Positions 1 to 5,815 of a stretch of 6,661 nucleotides of DNA are shown in pieces. Source of the stretch: Deltaproteobacteria bacterium (lineage in GTDB: Bacteria > Desulfobacterota > SM23-61). Positions within the stretch are counted from its first letter, which is position 1, and every line of letters starts with the position of its first letter. Under the pieces are notes generated by a model. The model was not told the origin of the DNA and did no database searches. It saw only the letters and a program-made list of their open reading frames with translations. The translations under genes and the position numbers were made by a program. The DNA is taken from contig JAPLIW010000553.1 in NCBI GenBank assembly GCA_026388915.1, forward strand, positions 1 through 6,661. Reading direction: 5' to 3'.

Positions 1-110
1 GGGATCTTGATCCCCGCTTTGGCCGCGGCGTCCAAGATCATCGTCCCCGGGGGAACAGAGACCTGGACTCCGTCAATGGTCAGCATTACCATCTTTTCTT
101 CTTTAGCCAT
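1..110 (-). CDS. NuoG/HydA/FdhA-type iron-sulfur subunit, N-terminal fragment
   Basis: Only the first 36 codons are present; the gene runs off the left edge. It starts at the ATG complementary to 108-110 and reads MAKEEKMVMLTIDGVQ..., followed by VPPGTMILDAAAKAGIKI. This is the beginning of a plant-type [2Fe-2S] ferredoxin domain (a beta hairpin, then 'G-T-x-I-L-x-A-A-x-x-x-G-I-x-I'). The first cluster cysteine would lie just beyond the edge. The same N-terminus occurs in NuoG of complex I, in HydA of multimeric [FeFe] hydrogenases and in NAD-dependent formate dehydrogenase alpha subunits, and this fragment cannot separate them. Its place directly after a NuoF/HydB homologue fits all three. 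It would take electrons from the flavoprotein and pass them either to complex I or to its own active site. The Shine-Dalgarno is poor (GTGGG six bases before the ATG, AGGA abutting it). It is separated from the upstream gene by 190 nt holding a large inverted repeat. Confidence 0.8.
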   Translation of the reverse strand, partial: MAKEEKMVMLTIDGVQVSVPPGTMILDAAAKAGIKI

Positions 111-132
111 TCCTAACCCACTTTTAATTTTT

Positions 133-296
133 TTCACCACCGAGGCACAGAGGACAGAGAGAAAAAAACTGGAAAATTGGAATGATGGAATATTGGAAGA
201 ACCAATTGTTTGCCCACCATTCCACTATTCCATTGTTCCATTATTCCATTCCTTTTTCTCTTTTGACCTCGGTGTCCTCTGTGCCTCGGTGGTGAA
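133..296. repeat. 164-bp palindromic intergenic repeat with perfect 24-bp inverted termini
   Basis: Positions 133-156 (TTCACCACCGAGGCACAG then AGGACA) are the exact reverse complement of 273-296, giving a perfect 24-bp terminal inverted repeat. Inside, both arms continue as roughly complementary purine- or pyrimidine-rich tracts: a GGAA-rich 8-bp array at 171-202 faces a CCATT-rich 8-bp array at 222-253. The centre contains the small palindrome CAATTG (204-209). The arms are unequal: the right arm has an extra ~10 bp beside its terminal repeat (about 262-272). The element fills almost all of the gap between the hydB-like stop codon (303-301) and the next gene. In the transcript it would fold into a long hairpin 4 nt after the stop. 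No transposase or clear target-site duplication is visible. The terminal sequence resembles a family of short dispersed repeats that I recall from Desulfobacterota genomes; that memory is not verified here. Confidence 0.85.
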
Positions 297-300
297 TGTC

Positions 301-2094
301 TTATTCTATAGCCCAGAACTTGCAGGCCCGGATGCACGACTTGCACTTGGTGCACAGGTCTGAGTTGATCTTGGCCGGCTTTTTCTTCTCCCAGGTCACC
401 GCGCCCACGGGGCAGGCCTTCATGCAGAGCCCGCACATCTTGCACTTCTCTTCATTCACCCGGAAGCGGATCAGGGCCCTGCAGTCCAGGGAGCGGCAGC
501 GTTTGTCCCGGATATGCTCGTCGTACTCGTGCCGGAAGTGGCGGATGGTGGAGAGGACCGGGTTGGGGGCCGACTGCCCCAGGCCGCAATGGGACGTCTT
601 CACGATATGGCGTCCCAGGTCATCCAGAAACTCCACGTCTCCTTCCCGGCCTTTCCCCCCCACGATGTCTTCGAGTTTGCTGAGCATCACCTTGAGACCG
701 ATCCGGCAGGGAACGCACTTGCCGCAGGACTCATCCACGCAGAAGTCGGTAAAGAACCGTGCCGAGTCCACCATGCAGGTGGCTTCATCGCAGATGACGA
801 TCCCGCCCGAGCCCATGATGGCTCCGGTGGCTTCCAGGGATTCGTAGTCCACCGGGGTGTCCAGCAGACTCTCCGGAACAAACCCGCCCGAAGGACCTCC
901 CAGCTGGGCGGCCTTGAATTTTTTCCCGCCCTTGATCCCGTCCCCGATGTCGAAGACGATGGAGCGAAGGCTGATTCCCATGGGAACTTCCACCAGCCCG
1001 ATGTTGTTCACGCACCCGGCCAGGGAGAAGACCTTGGTCCCCTTGCTCTTCTCCGTTCCGAGGCTGTTGAACCACTTGGCCCCGTGGAGCATGATCTGGG
1101 GCACGTTGGAGAAGGTTTCCACGTTGTTCAGGACGGTGGGCTGGCCCCAGAGGCCGGCTTCAGCCGAGCGGGGAGGCTTGGCCCGGGGCATTCCCCTCTT
1201 CCCTTCCAGGGAAAACATGAGGGCCGTGGATTCGCCGCAGACAAAGGCCCCGGCCCCGGGGTAGACAAAGGCGTCGAAATCGAACCCGGTCCCGAAGATG
1301 TCCTTTCCCAGGAGGCCGTAATTCCGGGCCTGCTCGATGGCTAGGTTCACCCGTTTGATGGCCAGGGGGTACTCGGCGCGGACGTAGAGATACCCTTCGT
1401 GGGAATCCACGGCTTTGGCGCAGATGGCCATGCCCTCCAGGACGGCGTGCGGGTCGGCCTCCAGGACCGACCGGTCCATGAAGGCCCCGGGGTCTCCTTC
1501 GTCGCCGTTGCAGATCACGTATTTCGGGAAACGGTCGTATTTCCGGCATTCCTCCCACTTTTCTCCCGTGGGAAACCCCGCGCCCCCCCGGCCCCGCAGT
1601 CCCGATTCCTTGACCTCGGCGATGATCTGCCCGGGGGTCATCTGGGTAAAGGCCTGGTGCAGCGCCATGTAGCCGTCCTTGGCGATGGATTCGTCGATGG
1701 ATTCGGGGTTGATCAGCCCGCGGTTGCGCAGGACCCGGAGCACCTGGAGGCCGAAGAAGGGGATGTCTTTCATCCGGGGAATGGCTTCCTTCTTGACCGG
1801 TTCCTTGTAGAAGAGCTTGGGAACCGGGCGGCCTTTCATGATATGCTCTTCCACGATCAGGGGCATGTCTTCGGGGGTCACATGGCCGTAGAAGATTCCT
1901 TCGGGGTACACCACCATGATGGGGCCTTCGGCACAGAATCCGTTGCAGCCGGTGATGACCACCCGGACTTCCTGGTCCAGTCCCCGGGCCTTCAGCTCCT
2001 TCTCCAACCGCTCCCGCACCTTGAAGGTCCCGCAGGAGACGCAGGCCGTTCCGGCACACATTAATATATGGGATCGAAATACTCTAGCCGCCAT
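301..2094 (-). CDS. hydB: NADH-binding flavoprotein subunit, NuoF/HydB/HndC type (597 aa)
   Basis: This subunit oxidises NADH (or reduces NAD+) with FMN and relays electrons through Fe-S clusters. Residues 1-~95 form a thioredoxin-like [2Fe-2S] domain with C13, C18, C50 and C54 (plus C21). The NuoF core follows, with the FMN/NADH glycine-rich motif GLRGRGGAGFPTGEKW at 165-180, NGDEGDPGAFMDR at 196-208 and GAGAFVCGES at 280-289. The N3-type [4Fe-4S] motif ESCGKCVPCR has C457, C460, C463 and a distal C503. C533 and C538 precede a C-terminal 2x[4Fe-4S] ferredoxin domain with C551/554/557/561 and C581/584/587/591. Canonical NuoF is about 430 aa and lacks both extra domains; this layout is that of HydB of electron-bifurcating [FeFe] hydrogenases, HndC, and some formate dehydrogenase beta subunits. 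The start is well supported by GGAGG seven bases upstream; the stop is TAA. The symbol reflects architecture; a nuoF role in complex I is equally plausible from context. Confidence 0.95.
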   Translation of the reverse strand: MAARVFRSHILMCAGTACVSCGTFKVRERLEKELKARGLDQEVRVVITGCNGFCAEGPIMVVYPEGIFYGHVTPEDMPLIVEEHIMKGRPVPKLFYKEPVKKEAIPRMKDIPFFGLQVLRVLRNRGLINPESIDESIAKDGYMALHQAFTQMTPGQIIAEVKESGLRGRGGAGFPTGEKWEECRKYDRFPKYVICNGDEGDPGAFMDRSVLEADPHAVLEGMAICAKAVDSHEGYLYVRAEYPLAIKRVNLAIEQARNYGLLGKDIFGTGFDFDAFVYPGAGAFVCGESTALMFSLEGKRGMPRAKPPRSAEAGLWGQPTVLNNVETFSNVPQIMLHGAKWFNSLGTEKSKGTKVFSLAGCVNNIGLVEVPMGISLRSIVFDIGDGIKGGKKFKAAQLGGPSGGFVPESLLDTPVDYESLEATGAIMGSGGIVICDEATCMVDSARFFTDFCVDESCGKCVPCRIGLKVMLSKLEDIVGGKGREGDVEFLDDLGRHIVKTSHCGLGQSAPNPVLSTIRHFRHEYDEHIRDKRCRSLDCRALIRFRVNEEKCKMCGLCMKACPVGAVTWEKKKPAKINSDLCTKCKSCIRACKFWAIE

Positions 2095-2120
2095 CCTGAA
2101 CCTCCCTAAGACCTAAAAAC

Positions 2121-2160
2121 AGTGCCTCAAGTGCCCTCAAGTGCCTTAAGTGCCTCAAGT
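2121..2160. repeat. 9-bp short tandem repeat, about 4.3 copies
   Basis: AGTGCCTCA occurs at 2121-2129, 2130-2139 (with one extra C), 2140-2148 (TTA for TCA) and 2149-2157, followed by a partial AGT. It sits 26 bp upstream of the hydB-like start codon, on the far side of its Shine-Dalgarno. Unit imperfection suggests an old slippage product or a fragment of a dispersed repeat. It is too short and has no spacers, so it is not a CRISPR array. On the mRNA-sense (minus) strand it reads as repeated TGAGGCACT. Confidence 0.9.
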
Positions 2161-2173
2161 CAAAAAAAATCAT

Positions 2174-2256
2174 GTTGCCAGTTCCCGGTTCCCCGTTGCC
2201 GGTTAAAGGCAAGGGCTGTTAAACTGGTAACAGGCAACTGGCAACCGGCAACCGGT
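2174..2256. repeat. Inverted pair of 7-bp repeat arrays (large imperfect hairpin)
   Basis: Four heptads of the form GTTSCCN run from 2174 to 2201 (GTTGCCA, GTTCCCG, GTTCCCC, GTTGCCG), ending in GTT at 2202-2204. After about 28 bp, the complementary form GGCAACY occurs three times at 2233-2253 (GGCAACT, GGCAACC, GGCAACC). The exact 10-bp pairing GTTGCCAGTT (2174-2183) with AACTGGCAAC (2236-2245) closes the structure, and several registers are possible because both arms are periodic. It lies in the 183-nt gap between the small thioredoxin-like gene and the hydB-like gene. Its design, short tandem arrays facing each other, matches that of the element at 133-296, although the unit sequence and length differ. 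Confidence 0.85.
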
Positions 2257-2262
2257 TTTATT

Positions 2263-2276
2263 CCGCAATCCGCAAT
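2263..2276. repeat. Two tandem copies of CCGCAAT abutting a stop codon
   Basis: CCGCAAT occurs at 2263-2269 and 2270-2276, one base from the TAG stop (2280-2278) of the thioredoxin-like gene. Two copies alone could be chance, but they continue the run of 7-bp-periodic sequence starting at 2174 and so probably belong to the same repeat-rich insertion. That would place one boundary of the insertion exactly at the gene's 3' end. Confidence 0.6.
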
Positions 2277-2277
2277 T

Positions 2278-2661
2278 CTAAAAGGTCGTTTCACTCCCGA
2301 TGGCCAGGGCGTATTTTTCCACGATCTTGCCCCCCAGGACATGATCGGAGAAAATTTCCCGCATCTTATCCGGGGTGAGGTCCACATACTTCACCGGGGG
2401 CTCCCCCATCCGTTCCACGGTGATCATGGGCTCCCGGTTGCAGAGCCCGGCGCATCCCGAGGTGACCACGACGACGTCTTTGATATCCTTCTTCTGGATC
2501 TCATCCAGAACCGCGGTCACGATCGCCCGGGCCCCGGCCGCCAGCCCGCAGGTACCCATGTGCACGTTGACCCTGGCCCGGTAGCCCCCTTCCCGCAAGG
2601 TCACCGCGGCCCGCACCGATTCCTTTATCTTTTTCAGGTCCTCGATGGATAGCTTGGCCAT
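2278..2661 (-). CDS. Thioredoxin-like [2Fe-2S] ferredoxin-type protein of hydrogenase operons (127 aa)
   Basis: Translation from the ATG at 2661 gives MAKLSIEDLKKIKESVRA..., with an N-terminal helix and a thioredoxin-like fold. The motif MGTCGLAAGA (C38) is followed by VVVTSGCAGLCNREP (C70, C74). This matches the small '(2Fe-2S) ferredoxin domain' proteins encoded beside HydB in [FeFe]-hydrogenase operons (HydD-like). Classical NuoE/HydC proteins are longer (about 150-170 aa) and have four cluster cysteines; here only three are present, so normal all-cysteine [2Fe-2S] binding is doubtful. A partner or scaffold role is possible. An in-frame upstream ATG at 2691 would add ten basic residues, but GGAGG nine bases before 2661 favours the shorter form. 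The stop is TAG. An 86-nt gap separates it from the ATPase gene upstream; I see no feature in that gap beyond this ribosome site. Confidence 0.8.
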   Translation of the reverse strand: MAKLSIEDLKKIKESVRAAVTLREGGYRARVNVHMGTCGLAAGARAIVTAVLDEIQKKDIKDVVVVTSGCAGLCNREPMITVERMGEPPVKYVDLTPDKMREIFSDHVLGGKIVEKYALAIGSETTF

Positions 2662-2747
2662 TCCTTTCACCCTCCCCCTAAAACCTTTCAATCTTTCTTC
2701 CCGACCTCTATCGCTTGATACGGTCCGGGCCCCAAATTCATCCTGGG

Positions 2748-3293
2748 CTAGGAAGCTCCCAGATCCTCCAGCCCCGACTGGATTAGCGTCCGCAGGGCGG
2801 ATACGACCTGGGGGGCATCCAGGGGAATCTCCCCCAGGTCCGCTTTGATCTCCCGAGTATCCAGGGAAAATGTTTTTCCCTCCTTCCGGTGTTCGTAGAG
2901 GAGGTCCACCTGCGGATGACCGATCATCAGGGTGATCAGGGTATCCCGGATGTTCCCCAGGGGTTTCCGGTCGATGTGGCTGTGTTGGAAGGTGGCCCTC
3001 ACTCTCGTTCCTTTTCCCGGACGGGACTGAATCCGGAGTTTCCCCTTGCTCATGCGGCAGGCCTCTTCGAGGAGCGGCAGTCCGAGACCCACCCGCCGGA
3101 CCGTCTTGGTGGTGAAGAAGGGATCCAGCGCTTTCCGGGCCCTCTCCTCGTCCATCCCGCAGCCGTCATCGACAATCTCGATGACCATCCGGTCCGCGGA
3201 CATATTCTCTTCGACTCGAATCTCCACCCGCCGGGATCCGGCGGCCAGAGAGTTTTCCACAATATCCAATATATGTAAGGACAGATCTTGCAC
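2748..3293 (-). CDS. GHKL-type ATPase, histidine-kinase-like/anti-sigma-like (181 aa)
   Basis: From a GTG start at 3293 the protein begins MQDLSLHILDIVENS. The Bergerat ATP-binding elements are in order: N-box DIVENSLAAG (N14), G1 box VDDGCGMD (D43-G46), F-box-like DPFFTTK (57-63) and G2 VGLGLPLL (68-75). About 80 C-terminal residues follow without a motif I recognise. There is no phospho-acceptor histidine domain, sensor region or membrane segment, so it is not a complete two-component kinase; it resembles the stand-alone ATPases of [FeFe]-hydrogenase operons. The start is chosen by family likeness: MQDLSLHILDIVENS is the usual N-terminus. An in-frame TTG at 3356 would overlap the DRTGG gene by 50 nt. 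The ribosome site before the GTG is weak, so translation may couple to the DRTGG stop 13 nt upstream. Its role is probably regulatory or in assembly; the target is unknown. Confidence 0.85.
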   Translation of the reverse strand: MQDLSLHILDIVENSLAAGSRRVEIRVEENMSADRMVIEIVDDGCGMDEERARKALDPFFTTKTVRRVGLGLPLLEEACRMSKGKLRIQSRPGKGTRVRATFQHSHIDRKPLGNIRDTLITLMIGHPQVDLLYEHRKEGKTFSLDTREIKADLGEIPLDAPQVVSALRTLIQSGLEDLGAS

Positions 3294-3306
3294 GGGCGAA
3301 ATCGGT

Positions 3307-3651
3307 TCATTTCCGGCCGGTGATTCCCAGTTGATACAATCGTCCCACCACCTCAAAGGCCGGCAGGTCGGAGAGGAGGATGGGAACTTGCTCCTCCTCC
3401 GCTTTGGCTAAGGTCTGTTTTTCCGGCTGCCTCCCCCCGATGAGGATGATCCCGGCCAGCTCCTTGAGCGTCGCCACGGCGATGATGTTCTGGTGGATCT
3501 GGAGGGTCACCCAGATATCCCCCGGCTTGGCATTGGCCATGACGTCGCTTAAAAGGTCGCTCACATACCCCTGACCGAACTCCCGGGTGAGTCGGGATAG
3601 ACCCGCCACGGGCTTTAATCCCAGTTTCTCGGCAGCCTCCCGCAGGGTCAT
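3307..3651 (-). CDS. DRTGG-domain protein of hydrogenase operons (114 aa)
   Basis: The protein starts MTLREAAEKLGLKPVAGLSR and contains the conserved stretch FGQGYVSDLLSDVMANAKPG (25-44), then DIWVTLQIHQNIIAVA and a C-terminal PILLSDLPAFEVVGRLYQLGI. These features match the small stand-alone DRTGG-domain proteins (sometimes named 'serine kinase') encoded with GHKL ATPases in [FeFe]-hydrogenase operons. DRTGG domains also occur in phosphotransacetylases and next to CBS domains, and their ligand is not established. No transmembrane segment, signal peptide or kinase active site is visible, so it is probably a cytoplasmic ligand-sensing or assembly protein. It starts 21 nt after nuoD's stop, with AAGGAGAGG upstream, so it is translated from the same message as complex I genes. 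That is a position where one would expect nuoE. The family call is confident; the function is not. Confidence 0.8.
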   Translation of the reverse strand: MTLREAAEKLGLKPVAGLSRLTREFGQGYVSDLLSDVMANAKPGDIWVTLQIHQNIIAVATLKELAGIILIGGRQPEKQTLAKAEEEQVPILLSDLPAFEVVGRLYQLGITGRK

Positions 3652-3672
3652 GGGGATGGCCTCTCCTTCCGC

Positions 3673-4851
3673 TCAGCGGTCGATTTCGGCCAGGACGATG
3701 TCAATCGATCCGATGACCGCCACCACGTCCGATATGAGCCGTCCCTGCACCATCACCGGCAGGGCGCTCAGGTTGAGGAAAGAGGGCGGCCGGACCCGGA
3801 ACCGCCAGGGCTTGTTCGTCCCGTCGCTGACCAGGTAGAACCCCAGCTCCCCCTTGGGGGACTCGATGCTGGCGTACACTTCCCCCGCGGGAGTGGGGAA
3901 TCCGGCGCTGGCCAGGTGGAAATGATGGATCAAGGATTCGATGCTCTCCTGCACCCGGTCCTTGGGCGGATAGACCACCCTGGGATCATCCGCCAGAATC
4001 GCGCCGCCGGGCATCTTGTCCAGGACCTGGCGGACGATTTCATTGGACTGGCGCACCTCCATCATCCGCACCATGTACCGGTCGTACACGTCGCCGTTCT
4101 TTCCCGTGGGGACGATGAATTCGTAGTTCTCGTACCCGCTGTAGGGCATGGCCTTGCGCAGGTCCCATGGCATGTTGGAGGCCCGAAGGTTCGGGCCGGT
4201 CAATCCCCAGTTGACCGCCTCTTCCGCCGAAATGGTCCCCACCCCCTGGGTTCGCTTCAGCCAGATTTTATTCTTGGTCAGGAGGGTCTCGTACTCGTCC
4301 ACGTGGGCGTTGAAAGTCCGGGTGAATTCCCGGCCCTTCTCTTCGAGCCCCTCGGGCAGGTCCTGGGCCAGACCGCCCACCCGGAAGTAGGAGGGGGTCA
4401 GGCGGGACCCGCAAATCATCTCAAACATGAACAGGATCTCATCCCGTTCCCGCAGGGCGTAGAATAAGGGAGTCATGGCCCCGATATCATGGGCATGCGT
4501 CCCCAGCCAGAGGAGGTGGCTGGAAATCCGCTGCAGTTCGCTGAGCAGGACCCGGATGGCCTGTGCCCGGGGAGGAACTTCCAGTCCCAGGAGCTTCTCC
4601 ACCGCCAGCACATAGGCCAGGTTGTTGGTCATGCCGGCCACGTAATCGAGCCGATCGGTGAGCGGAATACACTGGTGATAAGTCTTGTTCTCGGCCAGCT
4701 TCTCCAGACCGCGGTGGAGGAACCCGATGTCCGGGGTGGCCTTGACCACCACCTCGCCGTCCAGCTCCAGGATCACCCGCAAGACACCGTGGGTGCTGGG
4801 GTGCTGGGGTCCCATGTTGAGGATCATGGTATTGTTGTCGCCCATCTCCAT
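3673..4851 (-). CDS. nuoD: NADH-quinone oxidoreductase subunit D (392 aa)
   Basis: This is the 49-kDa subunit of complex I, which with NuoB forms the quinone-reduction site at the membrane interface. The hallmark NMGPQHPSTHGVLR is at 12-25; H21 and Y70 (LTDRLDY) correspond to the quinone-site His38 and Tyr87 of Thermus Nqo4. Further conserved blocks are FLHRGLEK, LLSELQRISSHLLWLG, FYALRERDEILFMFE, LTGPNLRAS, YSGYENYEF and the C-terminal GELGFYLVSDGTNKPWRFRVRPPSF. The protein ends ...IDIVLAEIDR like the family and is full length. It is separate from NuoC, unlike the fused NuoCD of enterobacteria. The start is ambiguous between ATG 4851 (MEMGDNN) and ATG 4845 (MGDNN), both served by the GGAGAAGG stretch; longer in-frame extensions would enter nuoC and are not family-like. 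The gap to nuoC is 25 nt. The hydrogenase [NiFe] ligand cysteines of its ancestral family are absent, as expected for NuoD. Confidence 0.97.
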   Translation of the reverse strand: MEMGDNNTMILNMGPQHPSTHGVLRVILELDGEVVVKATPDIGFLHRGLEKLAENKTYHQCIPLTDRLDYVAGMTNNLAYVLAVEKLLGLEVPPRAQAIRVLLSELQRISSHLLWLGTHAHDIGAMTPLFYALRERDEILFMFEMICGSRLTPSYFRVGGLAQDLPEGLEEKGREFTRTFNAHVDEYETLLTKNKIWLKRTQGVGTISAEEAVNWGLTGPNLRASNMPWDLRKAMPYSGYENYEFIVPTGKNGDVYDRYMVRMMEVRQSNEIVRQVLDKMPGGAILADDPRVVYPPKDRVQESIESLIHHFHLASAGFPTPAGEVYASIESPKGELGFYLVSDGTNKPWRFRVRPPSFLNLSALPVMVQGRLISDVVAVIGSIDIVLAEIDR

Positions 4852-4876
4852 CCTTCTCCATCGTCCGGGGTTAGGA

Positions 4877-5332
4877 TCAGCCCCGGAGCGGATAATCTTT
4901 GCGCAGGGGATATCCCTGCCACTCCGGGGTGAGCAGAATGCGCCGGAGGTCGGGGTGTCCCGCAAACGTGATCCCATACATATCAAAAGCCTCCCGCTCC
5001 ATCCAGTCAGCGGCCTTCCAGACGGAGAAGACGGAGGCGATCTTCGGGTCGGTTCCCGGCAGAGAGACCTTCAGACGGAGCCTAAGCCGGGTTCGGGTCG
5101 AGCAGAGGTGATAGACCACCTGGAAGCGGGGTTCCCGGGGCAGATAATCGACCCCGCAGAGATCAATCAGGAAGTCAAAGGCCATTTCCGGGTCCTCGCG
5201 CAAGAACCGGCACAGGGACAGAAGGTCCTCGGGCCGGATTCGCAGGGTGGTCTCCCCCCGAAACGCGCCGACCTCGAGGACCGCTTCGGGAAACTTCTTT
5301 TTCACCCGTTCCACAACGGTTGCCAGATCCAT
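4877..5332 (-). CDS. nuoC: NADH-quinone oxidoreductase subunit C (151 aa)
   Basis: This is the 30-kDa subunit of complex I, a peripheral-arm protein with no cofactor that packs against NuoD and NuoB. Its C-terminal half carries the family signature: WMEREAFDMYGITFAGHPDLRR (110-131), then ILLTPEWQGYPLRKDYPLRG to the end. The N-terminal half, including the FDFLIDLCGVDY segment (52-63), also matches. It is short at the C-terminus, stopping right after 'KDYPLRG' where many homologues continue for a few to tens of residues, but the signature is intact. The ATG at 5332 lies 6 nt after the nuoB stop and its AAGGA ribosome site overlaps that stop, so translation is probably coupled to nuoB. The stop is TGA. 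Confidence 0.96.
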   Translation of the reverse strand: MDLATVVERVKKKFPEAVLEVGAFRGETTLRIRPEDLLSLCRFLREDPEMAFDFLIDLCGVDYLPREPRFQVVYHLCSTRTRLRLRLKVSLPGTDPKIASVFSVWKAADWMEREAFDMYGITFAGHPDLRRILLTPEWQGYPLRKDYPLRG

Positions 5333-5338
5333 GGTTCC

Positions 5339-5815
5339 TTACCTTTCCAGCAGCTTCTCTCTGCCGATCTTCTCGTGGAGCTTGATGATTCCGTAGAGGA
5401 GAGCTTCCGGCCGGGGAGGACACCCCGGGATGTACACGTCCACCGGAAGGTACCGATCGATCCCCTGAACCGTGGCATAGGTGTCGAAAATTCCGCCGGT
5501 TGAAGCGCAAGCTCCCATGGCAATGACCCATTTGGGCTCGGGCATCTGCTCGTAAATACGGAGTACCGCCGGGAGCATCTTTTTGGTCACCGTCCCGGCC
5601 ACGATCATGAGGTCCGCCTGGCGGGGAGAGGAGCGGAAGACTTCCATGCCGAAGCGGGCCAGGTCATACCGGGCCGAGGCGGCGACGATCATCTCCAGGG
5701 CGCAGCAGGCCAATCCAAACCCGGCCGGCCACAGGGAGGAGCGCCGGGCCCAGTTGATCAGCTTCTCCAGGGAGGTGGTCAGGACATTGTTGCCCAGTTG
5801 AGTTTCTATTCCCAT
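5339..5815 (-). CDS. nuoB: NADH-quinone oxidoreductase subunit B, N2 cluster subunit (158 aa)
   Basis: NuoB holds the terminal [4Fe-4S] cluster N2, which donates electrons to quinone. All four ligands are visible: the adjacent pair C37-C38 in FGLACCALEM, C103 in MGACASTGG and C132 in PGCPPRPE. Other conserved segments are RYDLARFGMEVFRSSPRQADLMIVAGTV (50-77) and YLPVDVYIPGCPPRPEAL. The length is normal. The start at ATG 5815 is set by AAGGAG seven bases upstream; it overlaps the last 10 nt of nuoA, consistent with translational coupling. An in-frame ATG at 5836 would add only seven residues and lacks a better ribosome site. The stop is TAA. Confidence 0.98.
   Translation of the reverse strand: MGIETQLGNNVLTTSLEKLINWARRSSLWPAGFGLACCALEMIVAASARYDLARFGMEVFRSSPRQADLMIVAGTVTKKMLPAVLRIYEQMPEPKWVIAMGACASTGGIFDTYATVQGIDRYLPVDVYIPGCPPRPEALLYGIIKLHEKIGREKLLER

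Noticed and set aside
7..363. Plus-strand open frame of 118 codons over the left intergenic region
   Set aside because: Its middle translates the palindromic repeat and its ends are antisense to two real genes.
514..2064. Long plus-strand open frames (514-1344 and 1399-2064) opposite the hydB-like gene
   Set aside because: They are antisense to a gene with complete domain motifs, have low-complexity G/P/H/R-rich translations, and show no family motif; they arise from GC-rich codon bias.
2121..2160. CRISPR-like array
   Set aside because: The units are only 9 bp and directly adjacent with no unique spacers; no cas gene is present.
2122..2652. Plus-strand open frame starting in the 9-bp repeat and covering the thioredoxin-like gene
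   Set aside because: The beginning is translated repeat and the rest is antisense to a recognised gene.
4685..5503. Plus-strand open frame of 272 codons across nuoC, nuoD and nuoB
   Set aside because: It crosses three certain minus-strand genes and their junctions and resembles no protein family.
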